A stretch of 64,000 bases of DNA, from contig JAZAYU010000007.1 of the NCBI GenBank assembly GCA_038501625.1, positions 3,637,685 to 3,701,684 on the forward strand, written 5' to 3'. How positions within the stretch are numbered: position 1 is the stretch's first letter; each line of letters opens with the position of its first letter. This DNA comes from Corbicula japonica. Its lineage: Eukaryota > Mollusca > Bivalvia > Venerida > Cyrenidae. The translations under genes and the position numbers were made by a program. Below the pieces are notes generated by a model. That model made no database searches. It was given only the letters and a program-made list of their open reading frames with translations, and was not told the DNA's origin. Shown here in pieces: positions 33,464-43,286 of the stretch.

Positions 33464-33654
33464 TTAAAATGTAAAACAATATTTTGTCACCGCCTGTAAA
33501 CATGGATGAATTTACGTATCGTTGCTTGATTTCTATGCACGTGCATCATGATTTATAATAAAAAAATCGTCAATTTGTGAAAAAACATCGCTAAATATCA
33601 ACTTAAGGCTTGTAGGACAATAACGAGATATCAAATCGATAACGACGTTGCTTC

Positions 33655-34075
33655 TTTTGTCATTGCTTTGTAGATAGAAAAAAATTAAATAAACATCTCT
33701 TAAATTGCAAAATACAGTTTTATCACAGTTTGCACAAATCAATGTTATTTGTGTTTTTTACATATATTGAACAAATTAGAAAAGTAAAGAAAAATGTTAG
33801 ACCTAAACAATCCCGAAAAATTCGATTTACAATCAAACACATAAACGAAGGAACATAAAACAAAAATTCAAATGCACACATGAGTAAAATGATACTGACA
33901 AAAATATGTAAAATTCTGTTTTAAAAAAGTCAACTGTGAAGAGAGAAATCAGCATTTATAATTGTTTGTCCTTCATTTTTGCGACCAGGAAATTGAAGGT
34001 CAAACATAATTTTACAAAATTGTCATGATAGTGTATACATTTGTTAGACCTTAGATATTGTTGTCAGTAACTCTT
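33655..34075 (-). mobile_element. R3 element, diverged partial copy
   Basis: On the minus strand the blocks tatgtttgaccttcaattt, ctggtcgcaaaaatg, gatttctctcttcacagttg, gtttaggtctaac, ctttacttttctaa and tgatttgtgcaaact follow in the same order as in R3 at 31880-32200. The terminal repeat is badly decayed. A 69-codon minus frame at its edge (33533-33742) overlaps the decayed terminus and is not taken as a gene. Confidence 0.55.
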
Positions 34076-34186
34076 TATTCATTAAAGCATTTAAATTAAT
34101 GTTCAGCGTTGCTTCCTTTTTGTGTTTGTTTGCAAATAGATGGAATGGATTTCTAATGACTAACTCTTTCCTTGACAACTGTCATA

Positions 34187-34510
34187 GCACCGTAACGAAT
34201 AACACATTTCTCTTAGGTTTTCGTGTAAGAGCCTCCTTATTCTAGTTTCGCCACATGAACAGATTACGGTAAATGGACTTCGCAGTCCAAACATTTGATT
34301 TCTTTCCATGCTTCCAACAGAAAATCATAATGGTTGATTTCAAATCAGTTTTGTCATGCAAGTATAATGGATAAACAAAGACACTAGCGAATGGGGATTT
34401 TAAATTACTGTCTGGACAGCGTATTATCCTTAAATACTTCACTGCTAGGAATCGTGTTTTCTTGCGTTTTGTTTAAGACGCGAATAACTGTCAGCGTTGA
34501 TCAAGCAGTG
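34187..34510 (-). pseudogene. Coding-like segment related to 36393-36662, broken
   Basis: On the minus strand one frame reads GSMERNQMFGLRSPFTVICS then CGETRIRRLLHENLREMCY. It aligns with the segment at 36393-36662 at about half of 40 positions, including SPF, ICSCG, RL and LREM. The splice-acceptor position is TG here instead of AG. Noncoding flanks also align (catgcaag, gaacagat), so a block of at least 300 bases was duplicated. The family is unknown to me. Confidence 0.45.
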
Positions 34511-34629
34511 TTTATTCATTTCAAGAGTAAAGTTCTACTTTTGCTTGTTATACATATATCACGCAATACGTCAGTGTTGCTGATTAGGTTTAAAAAGAAA
34601 GGCAAGCAGATTAACTTGTTTATTCTTAA

Positions 34630-34852
34630 GGACCCGGTGGAGAATTTGTTAGGTAGGTGCACGGTAAAAGCTGTTTTGAACCCCCAGTGTCAAAAAGTGT
34701 GTACATTGATTTCTCCTTATGTTCTTGTATGTTAATTGTTAAATTGTCTGAGTTAAAGTTTTGATTGTAGTGAAATCTCCTCTATTTGTATGTTTTGGTA
34801 TCGCGTGTTTTCTCTTTAGGGCTTTTCATGATATGGGTATTTCACCTAAGAG
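34630..34852 (+). mobile_element. R1 retroelement tail, old copy
   Basis: ggagaatttgttaggtaggt, gcacggtaaaagctg, ttgaacccccagtgtcaaaa, then a loose match to the CT-rich block and tttcatgatatgggtatttc. Confidence 0.6.
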
Positions 34853-35097
34853 TTTGTTTCTAATGCAAGATCTGTTTCTATACCTACAGGCATATAGAGC
34901 ATTATAAAATATAAACCTTTAAGCTCTATTAAACTTTAAAGAGCTGCCGTACTTCAAATCAATCTTCGAGCAAGCATTCAAAGCGTGTAAGAGTTTGATT
35001 AATGTCGTCTAAATGATCACCAAAATATAATACGAATAATAATACTAGTAATTCAATTAAACTTTTCCCCAGTACGAAAACTTTCATAATTGCTGAA

Positions 35098-35150
35098 TGA
35101 TTGATTCTCCTCTCTACTTTCTGGCTGTGTAGCGTGGCTGTGTCTGCCTG
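35098..35150 (+). mobile_element. R1 retroelement, short 3' piece
   Basis: tgattctcctctctactttc, tggctgtgtagcgtggctgt, gtctgcctg. Confidence 0.5.
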
Positions 35151-35696
35151 ATTAAAAAAAACAACAAAACAATCAATGAAATCAGCGAGGTTATGTGGAA
35201 ACGCGTAGTGAATCAGTTTTCTAAAAGTAATTTCAGGTATTTTCAACATCATTTAAATACAGAATAAATCTATTTTTGATCAACAGTTTTAAGTTTGATG
35301 TTTGCAATCGTTTTGTTTTTAGTTATAAATTTTCATTATCAGAAAATGTTATTTGTTAAGAAAACAAATGTTTAAGATATTGCATAATATTTTTACTATG
35401 TATTTCTTTGTTTCTTTCGTTGGTTGCTTTAACTATTTGCTTTTAACAATGATATTTGCACTTGTCGTGGTAGAAAAATCAGTGATTGTGTGTGTTGCTT
35501 TTTTAACTAATTACACTTTCACTTATTAATATTCTTTACAAGAGATTTGCATTAACTTTTTCTGGGAGATGTAATTTACATTTATTACTAGAATTGTGTT
35601 TTCTCTCATCATGTTTAAGGACAAAAATTTAAAAAGGTAGTTGTATGTGTACAATTCTTATCTTCTATAATTGCTTTTATAAGTTATTAAAACATC
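35151..35696. other. AT-rich stretch, nothing recognised
   Basis: No supported feature. Confidence 0.5.
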
Positions 35697-35745
35697 TTTG
35701 CTCAATTTTAAAATCGACACCACACAATTAACTGAAATGACATCC
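35697..35745 (-). mobile_element. R1 retroelement, short piece
   Basis: ctcaattttaaaatcgacac, cacacaattaactgaaatga, corresponding to the segment between the CT-rich block and the AACCCGAGGGGTT hairpin. The 60-codon plus frame across it is therefore not a gene. Confidence 0.5.
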
Positions 35746-36160
35746 TCGGAGCAGACAACAACAAAACACTTCAGCCGAGCCATAAACACTTTCTCTTCAC
35801 CAAGATGCCGTACTGTTGAAAATATAGCCAACGACAGCAATTATTATGCATTTCGCAAACACAATTACAAAGATGACTAGATATTATGCATTGGAAAATG
35901 AAATATAAATATATGCTCTTTCAAAAAATTGCATAATTTAAAAAATGCTAAAATTATTACCGAAGACTTGCTGTCACATAACAAGGCCAAGCCGGCTGTT
36001 TATACATTAGGTTACTGTGAAATGTCACCTCGACCGACTATTTAAAGAACTATTATCAAAACCACAATTTTAAATGTATAGTTTGAAACTGTCTGGAACA
36101 ATGTTTAATATTAATAACACCACCTGTGCGCATCTGAAAACTTTTATTTATTTCCATTAG

Positions 36161-36289
36161 GAATGCAATGATGTCATGAATTTCTTCATTGATATTAAAC
36201 AGAATATTACATTCCAAACATATGTTACATGTATATTAGGATATGTTACACTAGTTATGCTAAGCCACCTCACCAGACAACATTTTTAA
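36161..36289 (+). other. Possible exon, weak
   Basis: After the acceptor-like tttatttccattag there are 42 open codons in phase 0 (ECNDVMNFFIDIKQ first) ending at TAA 36287-36289. The phase would fit the exon chain at 30639-31519, but there is no independent support and the second half is low in information. Confidence 0.15.
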
Positions 36290-36392
36290 GAAGTTGATAA
36301 TTAATCTTTTCGCTTATAACGAGGACTTCTCTTATACAAATGAAGTCACCTTTTGGGGATTGATGTCAAAATGATCAGCGTTTTAAGTAACA

Positions 36393-36662
36393 TTAATTCA
36401 ACTTCTTGCGGCTAAAATGGCACTGTATAATGTAGTTATAGTATGGTTTCATGCGCCGATAAAAGTTTGACGTGTGTTTAGAAATGGCTGGAAGACATGT
36501 AGATTGAACGAGATTTTGCGTTTGATTGACAAGTTTATAGAACATTTCTCTTAGGTCTTTGTAGGGAAGCCTCGTAATTGTCAATGCACCGCATGAACAG
36601 ATCAAAGCAAATGGACTCTCCAATCTTAATAATTGAATACATTTTATGCTCCCTGCAGACAA
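36393..36662 (-). CDS. Possible terminal exon of an unknown gene, paralogous to 34187-34340
   Basis: On the minus strand an acceptor-like ttgtctgcag precedes an open run of 86 codons ending at 36393. Residues seen include GSIKCIQLLRLESPF, ALICSCGALTITRLP, YKDLREMFYKLVNQ and a basic end (HFSRKKLN). About half of the first 40 residues are shared with a second segment 2.3 kb away, and identities cluster in a Cys-containing core (ICSCG). That favours a once-coding sequence over chance. The partner copy is broken. No domain is recognised, and it may be part of a mobile element instead of a host gene. Confidence 0.35.
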   Translation of the reverse strand: MSAGSIKCIQLLRLESPFALICSCGALTITRLPYKDLREMFYKLVNQTQNLVQSTCLPAISKHTSNFYRRMKPYYNYIIQCHFSRKKLN

Positions 36663-37048
36663 TCAAAGTGTTCACTTTGATTATATTGTAAACTCTCTAT
36701 AGAAAGTCTAAGTAGTTAAAAATTGTTTGTCAAATAAGTTTATGTCATGCAAGACTAATTAACAAAGAAAGTCAATGGCGGGCGAATTCTAAATGCTTGT
36801 CTAGACTACTTGTTATCTGTAATTACGTAATTGCGACAGGTCTGTTTTTTCAAAGTGTTCGTAATGATGCCAAAACCTGTCAGCGCATGCCTGTCATTAA
36901 TGCTAAAGCACATCATTAGTTGGCAATCAAATATCGGAACAATTACATGTATTTATTAATTCCTTTTTATATATCAGAATTTTTTCTTTTGAAATCGTAG
37001 AACATCCTTAGAAATTCCTAACAACAACAAGAAAAAAAATCTAAACTC
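36663..37048. other. AT-rich stretch; flank of the duplicated segment
   Basis: 36663-36890 aligns loosely with 34340-34510 (catgcaag, gcgaattctaaatg, ctgtcagcg) and is the far part of the duplicated block. The remainder shows nothing. Confidence 0.4.
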
Positions 37049-37272
37049 AGTATTGTCCAACAATATTGACCTGGCACTCCTGCATTTGACCCCATATTCG
37101 TTAACTTTCGTAAATGTTACGATCTACTTCGAATCTGTAATCCGGCATCCATCCCAATACACCACACATCATTGGCGTGTAAATATATCGATGTATTCGC
37201 TGATAACCGTGTTTATCTAATGACCTTTACGAAAATTAATGAAGTGCCTGGTCAATATTGTTGGACAATACT
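37049..37272. mobile_element. MITE with 30-bp terminal inverted repeats
   Basis: agtattgtccaacaatattg at the left end and caatattgttggacaatact at the right end are part of 30-base inverted termini with 29 matches. The ~164-base interior is noncoding. A TA at the tip of each terminus could be a target duplication of the Tc1/mariner kind, but the palindromic flanks make the exact end ambiguous. Confidence 0.75.
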
Positions 37273-37350
37273 AGTAAGAATGATACATGGATTGTTTTCC
37301 AAGGCAGTTTGTAAGGGTACAGCAAACTTTTACTTGTCCCTCATGATAAT

Positions 37351-37592
37351 TTAACCCTTTCCTCCATATATACGCATTATTTCGCATGTGCGACCAGTGT
37401 AGATCCAGATCAGCCGGCACATCCGTGCCGTCTGATTGGGATCTGCAATGGTAGCATTTTGGTCAGAAATAACGTAATGAATCAAAAAGCGAACAATCTA
37501 GATCCTGATCAGACGGCACAGACGTTCCGGCTGATCTGGATCTAAACTGTTCGCCTACACAATAAAGAGATGTCTATGGAGGTAAGGGTTAA
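37351..37592. mobile_element. piggyBac-type MITE with TTAA duplication and two hairpins
   Basis: TTAA at 37351-37354 is followed by CCCTTTCCTCCATA. At the other end TATGGAGGTAAGGG is followed by TTAA at 37589-37592; the inverted termini match at 13 of 14 positions. The TTAA duplication and CCC start are the signature of the piggyBac superfamily. The interior has two long hairpins, each ~20 bases per arm: around 37403-37446 (agatccagatcagccggcac, complement on the far side) and around 37500-37543 (gatcagacggcac). The two hairpins resemble each other. No coding. Confidence 0.85.
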
Positions 37593-37924
37593 TAATATCT
37601 GTTTATATCTATTCACAGTTCAGGCCGGAATACTTCAATGTCTTAGAAGTGGTTATAATTATTGTACTATGTTATGCACTGACATGACTGAAGAGATTGG
37701 GCTTATCAGTACATTTTATAGGTATGACACATTGTGAGCGAATTCGACTCCCGCACCTTTAGTAATGCTATTACAACTTAGGCTTACATGTATTATATAC
37801 ATGTACATTGTATTTACTCGTAAGCTGATTGTAAGAATATAACATTTCAAAAACTCTGATAACAGTTCTTGTAAAGTTTAAGGTGATAATTTTGATATTT
37901 GAAAACACTATGTAAAAGGCCTTG
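37593..37924. other. AT-rich stretch, nothing recognised
   Basis: No supported feature. Confidence 0.5.
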
Positions 37925-37985
37925 TACAACGACAAGTATCAAAATATTGCAGGCTCGGTTCGCTTGAGCCTGATCATGGCAAAAA
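37925..37985 (+). repeat. R2 repeat, first hairpin only
   Basis: caacgacaagtatcaaaata, ttgcaggctcggttcgcttg, agcctgatcatgg. The stem CAGGCTC/GAGCCTG is intact. Confidence 0.75.
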
Positions 37986-38266
37986 TGGGAAGTTCGCGAA
38001 AACGGACACTCGATGACGAACAAAAATGTTATTAAAACAAAACCTTACACGGGTGTTTGCCCCTCGAGTAGATATGTTGTATTCTTCAAACTCTGCTCCA
38101 ATAGAGGATTTTTTACACCAAAATATGTCCAAAATGGGTAGTTTTAATAATCTGGAAACATGTGCTTGAAACAACTTTCTGTCACCAAACAATTAAGGTT
38201 TAAGCTTATGGAATATTTTTCCTTGCTTTTAAGGCATCTTTTATGCTAAACGCCCTGTACTGGCAT

Positions 38267-38308
38267 TATTTATTGATTTATTGATTTATTGATTTATTGA
38301 TTTATTTT
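38267..38308. repeat. 8-bp tandem repeat (TTATTGAT)n
   Basis: About five units of ttattgat. Confidence 0.93.
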
Positions 38309-39498
38309 AATTTTATTCATTTACAAAAAGCATGTTTTATGGTTTCAGAGAAATCTATACTGGAGAAAAAAAAAGCTCATGTATATTCTTTCAACATTTT
38401 TCTTGCTATTAATTATTATACATATTAAACTGGTTAGTCAATATTTTAAGGACTGTCTTTCTCTAAAGATAGTATAAAGACAATTATTAAAACAGTTTAT
38501 TGTGTGTGAATACTATAATGAATATTTATCTTCTGATTTTTAATGTATTAAATAGATACATTTTTCTCCAGAGGTACATTTTTCTCCAGAGGTATGAATT
38601 CTTCATCATAAACGAGGCTTTTCTTTTGTGCCTTATAAATATTTAAATGTATATGGAAAAAAATATAACAAAAGAACGCAAATGACTGCATTGTCACTAT
38701 AATCCTGGAAAGATATTTTCAAAAGGTATAGCGTAAACACACAATCAATACGCCAATAAAAACTGCGTCTTGATTTATGTTCTTCTATTAATGCAATTAG
38801 CTCAAAATAGCTGAGAAGAATAAGGAGCAATTAGTGAAAAATTAAAACAAAACTATTGTTGTAAGCTGCTTAGCTAGATTTACAATTTTTTAATGGGATT
38901 TGTGTGTTGGTCTCCTTAAGAAGTAATGAATTAAAAATGACTTAAAAGTAAAAAAAAATAGGACAGGCATTTTTACAATGGTAAGAGTAAGACATACCAT
39001 TAAAGCTAATGCACTGCCATTTTAGTTTCCTCTTTTTTTAGAAATAACACATTTTTCTATTAAACATTATATAATTATTATACAAACTCTATAAACAATA
39101 TGTATTTATTGCCGCAAAGTACATAATAATGAAAATCAAATGCTTAAGTTAATGATGTAATTTTCAAGAAATGACGTCAACTTCTCGAAGAAACTTTTTC
39201 GAATGTCTCGTACAAATTTTACGTATGTTCTTAGGGTTTCTTGTAATAAATATAATAATGTCAGTATTCCTTACATTCAGTATTGTTTTATATCATTTGA
39301 TATATAATTTTGTTTACTTTTAAATCGACTAAATGTGATGCACTCAGATCACTCTCATCCAGAGACATAGGCTGATAAACAAATCATTGGTTGATTTCAA
39401 ACTAAAATATGACATAACTATTTTTAAAATTCGTTTTGGGGTAAAACTCGGTCATATTAAAAAAATCAGGCTAGTTCGTCGCATGGTTTTCAAGGCAG
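38309..39498. other. AT-rich stretch, nothing recognised
   Basis: It would be 3' of the candidate exon at 39499-39642 on the minus strand. No clear polyadenylation signal was picked out close to the stop. Confidence 0.45.
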
Positions 39499-39642
39499 TT
39501 ATTGAGATCTGCTGGAATCACTGCGAAATGATTCCTTAAATCTATTCCCGCCACATCTATCAACGGCAGCCTGTCGATAAAGGTTGAAAGACCTAATATA
39601 CTCATCCCTCATATAAGTAGCGCCATCGTCAGAAATAAATGC
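39499..39642 (-). CDS. Candidate terminal coding exon of an unknown gene
   Basis: Read on the minus strand, the acceptor atcattttgcag at 39643-39654 is followed by 47 open codons in phase 0 ending at TAA (39499-39501). The product segment begins AFISDDGATYMRDEYIRSFN, continues LYRQAAVDRCGGNRF and ends in a Ser/Arg-rich KESFRSDSSRSQ. Amino acid use is balanced (Asp, Arg, Gly, Ala) and the base composition is clearly less AT-rich than the surroundings, which is what a real exon would show here. I recognise no family. Upstream exons would lie at higher coordinates and were not found with confidence. It could also be an exon of an uncharacterised mobile element. Confidence 0.4.
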   Translation of the reverse strand, partial: AFISDDGATYMRDEYIRSFNLYRQAAVDRCGGNRFKESFRSDSSRSQ

Positions 39643-40429
39643 CTGCAAAATGATTAAAGCTATCTTTATCTGTACATGTATAGCACTGACAATTTATTTC
39701 TACAAAATTTATCTTGAAATGACAGAAATAATTTAGTTTGTGAAAATATTCACATATCTGATGTGGTTTATATTTTTTTCAATTAATTTTGTTTAACATT
39801 TTTACAAAAGATTGCTATATATCAACTCCTCAGTTCAAAGCTATTTCATATACTGAGTATATAACTATATATAGAGAAAATTTGAACCAAATCAGAAATC
39901 ATTCACCAATGCCCTGTAGGATAACGTTGAGTTTTATGTGTATTGTGTATCTTCACAATATATTCATAATATATTCATGCAAAACATTTAATCAGGAAGG
40001 TATTTAATTTTGCAAATTTAAAGAACACTCGTTTTATCGATCTGATTTCAAAAACAAACTTTTCGAAACAAGGATTTGCCTGAACTTTCTTATTTCAAAT
40101 AATAAAATGTTCATAAAACTCCGACAAAAGATAAACAAAAATAATATTAAATTTACAGTTGTATAGCGTGACAAGACCTATTTGTTTGCTTTAAGTGTCG
40201 ATTGTTATTCTTACTTGTTACCGTATATCAATTTTATTTCTTCTCTAGAAAAGTCAGTTACTGTGTATGCGGCTTATTGTAACCCATTTCGCTGTAACAA
40301 AGGTTTGTTTAGGTTATGATAAGATAAATTTGTTTTGTAACGTTTCAGTGAAACGACAAACCTTATTGATGCCAAAGCAAAGGAGATGGTAGCCGTTAAC
40401 AGCCATACTTTTATTAACACTCACATTTG
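39643..40429. other. AT-rich stretch, nothing recognised
   Basis: Probable intron or flank of the candidate minus-strand exon. Confidence 0.45.
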
Positions 40430-40628
40430 TTGCCACTTTGGCGAGTGTGAGGTTGGTGCACCGAAGAACATGGCTTGAACCCAAATCGTTAGTAAGTTTA
40501 GCCACTGATTTTTTTTTTCAATTGTTGTTTATGGTTTTTCTTAAGTTTGAAATTGATCCTATTATAAACTATTACTTTTTTTGTTTTTCCAAGATGCTTT
40601 GTCTTCTGCATTTCGTTTTTCAGATAGC
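40430..40628 (+). mobile_element. R1 retroelement tail
   Basis: ggcgagtgtgaggttggtgc, accgaagaacatggcttgaa, a degraded hairpin, gaaattgatcctattataaa, ccaagatgctttgtcttctg. Confidence 0.7.
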
Positions 40629-41339
40629 ATAATATTATGCTGTTTGTTATCTACAGCACTAACTCTTTCCGGATGATATAAATTTTGTATTTTAAAGTAA
40701 TTCATCGTAGATCTACCAATAAAGTGAGAATTACTGCCTTAAGATACGAACAAAGTTATATGAACTGCCTTTAACTAAACATCCGTTAATATTTTTCATA
40801 ACATTCGAGAGAACACGTAAGAGTAATACTATTGCAAATTATTTGAAATAGTTGGTTTTATTACTATGCGTCTAGCCGTTTTCCTGAAATAATTTGGAAC
40901 GCTGCATAACTCTATTATCTTAATTGCCTCAACTGATGGACAGAAACGGCAATTATTACCGTTACAAGATGTAATGACGGGAATAATTCACGGACTTCTG
41001 TTGCAGTTCCGAAACAAAATGACTGCTGAAGATTTGAATTCATGAAACGCAAAGCTTTGTTTCCGAACTTTCGGCCAAGCCTCCTTAGCTTCGAAAAATT
41101 GCAAAAACATTGTGGCTAAACAGCGTAACGTCATGATGATAACTACTTATATGTCTTTGTCATCTATTTTGTTGTGTAGTGGACGATGAGATTCTTGTTC
41201 TAAAGGCTTCTCTGATATGCATTGTTTCCATAATTAAAAAAAAATTGAAGATTACGGGTATACTAAATAATAAACACTTTTCTCACTTCCAATACAACAT
41301 ATAATTTCCTCAATCTTAACCCGTTGCTAATATATTTAA
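40629..41339. other. AT-rich stretch, nothing recognised
   Basis: No supported feature. Confidence 0.5.
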
Positions 41340-41970
41340 ATAGATGCGGTATTTTCAGATACCATTCCATGTTCAGCGGCTAATGGCCCCCAGATAAAAG
41401 AATGGGTTTGCCCTAAACGAGAAAACAATGGGCGGAACTAAACCGAATGGAATTTTACAGGGGATCAGAGAATATAAATCCTGCATATCACAGACAACGC
41501 CGAAGGCAAAATTTAAAAAGCAGGAAATATATCCTAGGGGTGATTGAACAATATCCAAATCCATATTGACTGGGATATTGAAACCACCCAACTATAAACT
41601 GGCCGAAATATCAAAACAAAAATAATTTTAGAAGTACTATTAACATACTTTTAGATCATACATATCGTGCTCAACGACCTTCAAAGGACGTAACTGATAA
41701 CAGCACTGATTGAATGTACGGGGAGACTTTTTACAGCCGCCACCCGGCACAAACAACGCTGTTCTGACATTTAAATAGATGAAAAGGGATCTTTGAAAGC
41801 CATCGAACACGACAAATATGAAAATATTGCAGGCTCGGTTTGATTGAGCCTGTTCATGGGCAGTAATGGAAATGCATATTACTGCCCACGCCGTCTATCC
41901 CCGGGTTGAGCACAACTCAATATTTACACCAATGAACAGTACAACTTCGATCCATCCCAAACGATGGTAA
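41340..41970 (+). repeat. R2 repeat, complete but permuted (A half, linker, B half)
   Basis: 41340-41700 is the A half: aaacgagaaaacaatgggcg, aaatcctgcatatcacagac, gctcaacgaccttcaaagg. 41690-41767 is the linker (ataacagcactgattgaatg). 41768-41965 is the B half: gatctttgaaagccatcgaa, both hairpins intact, gagcacaactcaatatttac, ccatcccaaacgatgg. Elsewhere (58425-58990 and 52418-52860) the halves are in the other order, so the family behaves as a circular or tandem unit. Confidence 0.85.
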
Positions 41971-42489
41971 ATATAACTTATAAAAGAATTCATTGACACA
42001 ACCTTAAAAAATCAACTAAAGTGCCTTTGAACGGTCTTGATTTAGAATGAATGCTATTCGAGGAGAGGCGTTTCATATGAAATCATTTTTCTTTCATTAT
42101 GTTTATGTTTATACAAAATTTATAAAGTTTAACACTAAAGCTTATTGTTTAGGGCATAAAATGTCAAAAGCAATGAATCGTCACCTGTCAGAATCTGAGA
42201 ACAAACATCGCTAAAAGCTTTCCAAAGATTACCCCAAAAGCCTTACACTCCCTAATGAAAAATGAATCCAATAACTGTAATGTGCTAAGGAAGGCTGAGA
42301 AGATTATGTATTTACGTAATTATTGAAAGAAAGCTAAAAGCGTTCTTAGACTTTCAAGTAATCCCCCTTTTTCATTAATTTGTTCCGATAAATTATCTTA
42401 ACATAAAATAACCCATTAAGTTTCTTAAGTTTCACAAAAGAAACTTTTACAAAAAAATGCAATGGTCATTCAACTCTTTCTTTGCAAAT
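41971..42489. other. AT-rich stretch, nothing recognised
   Basis: No supported feature. Confidence 0.5.
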
Positions 42490-42600
42490 CCACGGGTTCT
42501 CCTTTTTCAAAGGTGTTTGTGGTGTCGTTTAGAAAATTGTCACATTACAACCATTTTCCCAGGTACCTTTTGGCTGAGTGTTCTTAATGTGTCTATTCAA
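42490..42600 (+). mobile_element. R1 retroelement tail piece, old
   Basis: tccacgggttctcctttttc, ggtgtttgtggtgtcgttta, gtaccttttggctgagtg. Confidence 0.5.
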
Positions 42601-42779
42601 GCATTAATAATTTGCTAACCGATGGACATTCCTGTAAGAAGTACATTTATGAATGCCTGTTTGCAGGAGCCAGAACTATTCGTTAGAGAATTACATAATT
42701 ATTAAAAAGGAAACTTCACAAACCCAATGATTCCTTTTTGCGTTGTATAGTAATTTTTTGAGACAACATATAGTTTTGG

Positions 42780-42850
42780 AGCCGGCTGTGATAAGCATAA
42801 TATATTTTCTCAGATCCCCTGTCAAAATTTCAGTTTGCTTAGTTGCTCAG
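42780..42850 (-). repeat. R2 repeat, fragment of the A half
   Basis: gctgtgataagcataatata then ttctcagatcccctgtcaaa, matching the A half in the orientation seen at 58600-58650. Confidence 0.6.
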
Positions 42851-43286
42851 AGTTTTCACACTTTTTTAACTTATTTTCAACCCTTCGTTTTGGGGGTACC
42901 TTTTGCCGCTGTCATGAAACGGTATGCTTTCTTTGCCAGTCGTGGGCATTTCCTAAAAATTGTTGCGGGTGATGACGTAATCGGAAAAAGCATGGGAATT
43001 AAATGAAAAACAAAACTTACCTGATATCTGCACTATCATCAAGTTGAATGTCTCACTGACAGTTGTTTAGCAAAATTTAAAGTCATTCTTTGAAGGCCCC
43101 ATGTAGCATATTCATTGATGCTGGTTTCCCATGAGTCCTGGGTTGGGCGTACCACCAGTGTTGTGAAAAAGATACCAGTAAAATCTCACGAAACTAATAT
43201 TCAACTGGTAAATTAAAAAGATATACTTACAAACAATGTAACGTAACTGATGGGTCTTTGATTTTTTTTTCAATTTTAAGAGGAAA

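Noticed and set aside
33533..33742. 69-codon minus frame with a CANC motif
   Set aside because: Overlaps a decayed R3 terminal repeat; the Cys pair is not conserved in other R3 copies.
37730..37770. Possible tRNA-like B box (cgaattcgactcccgc)
   Set aside because: No A box at the right distance and poor match.
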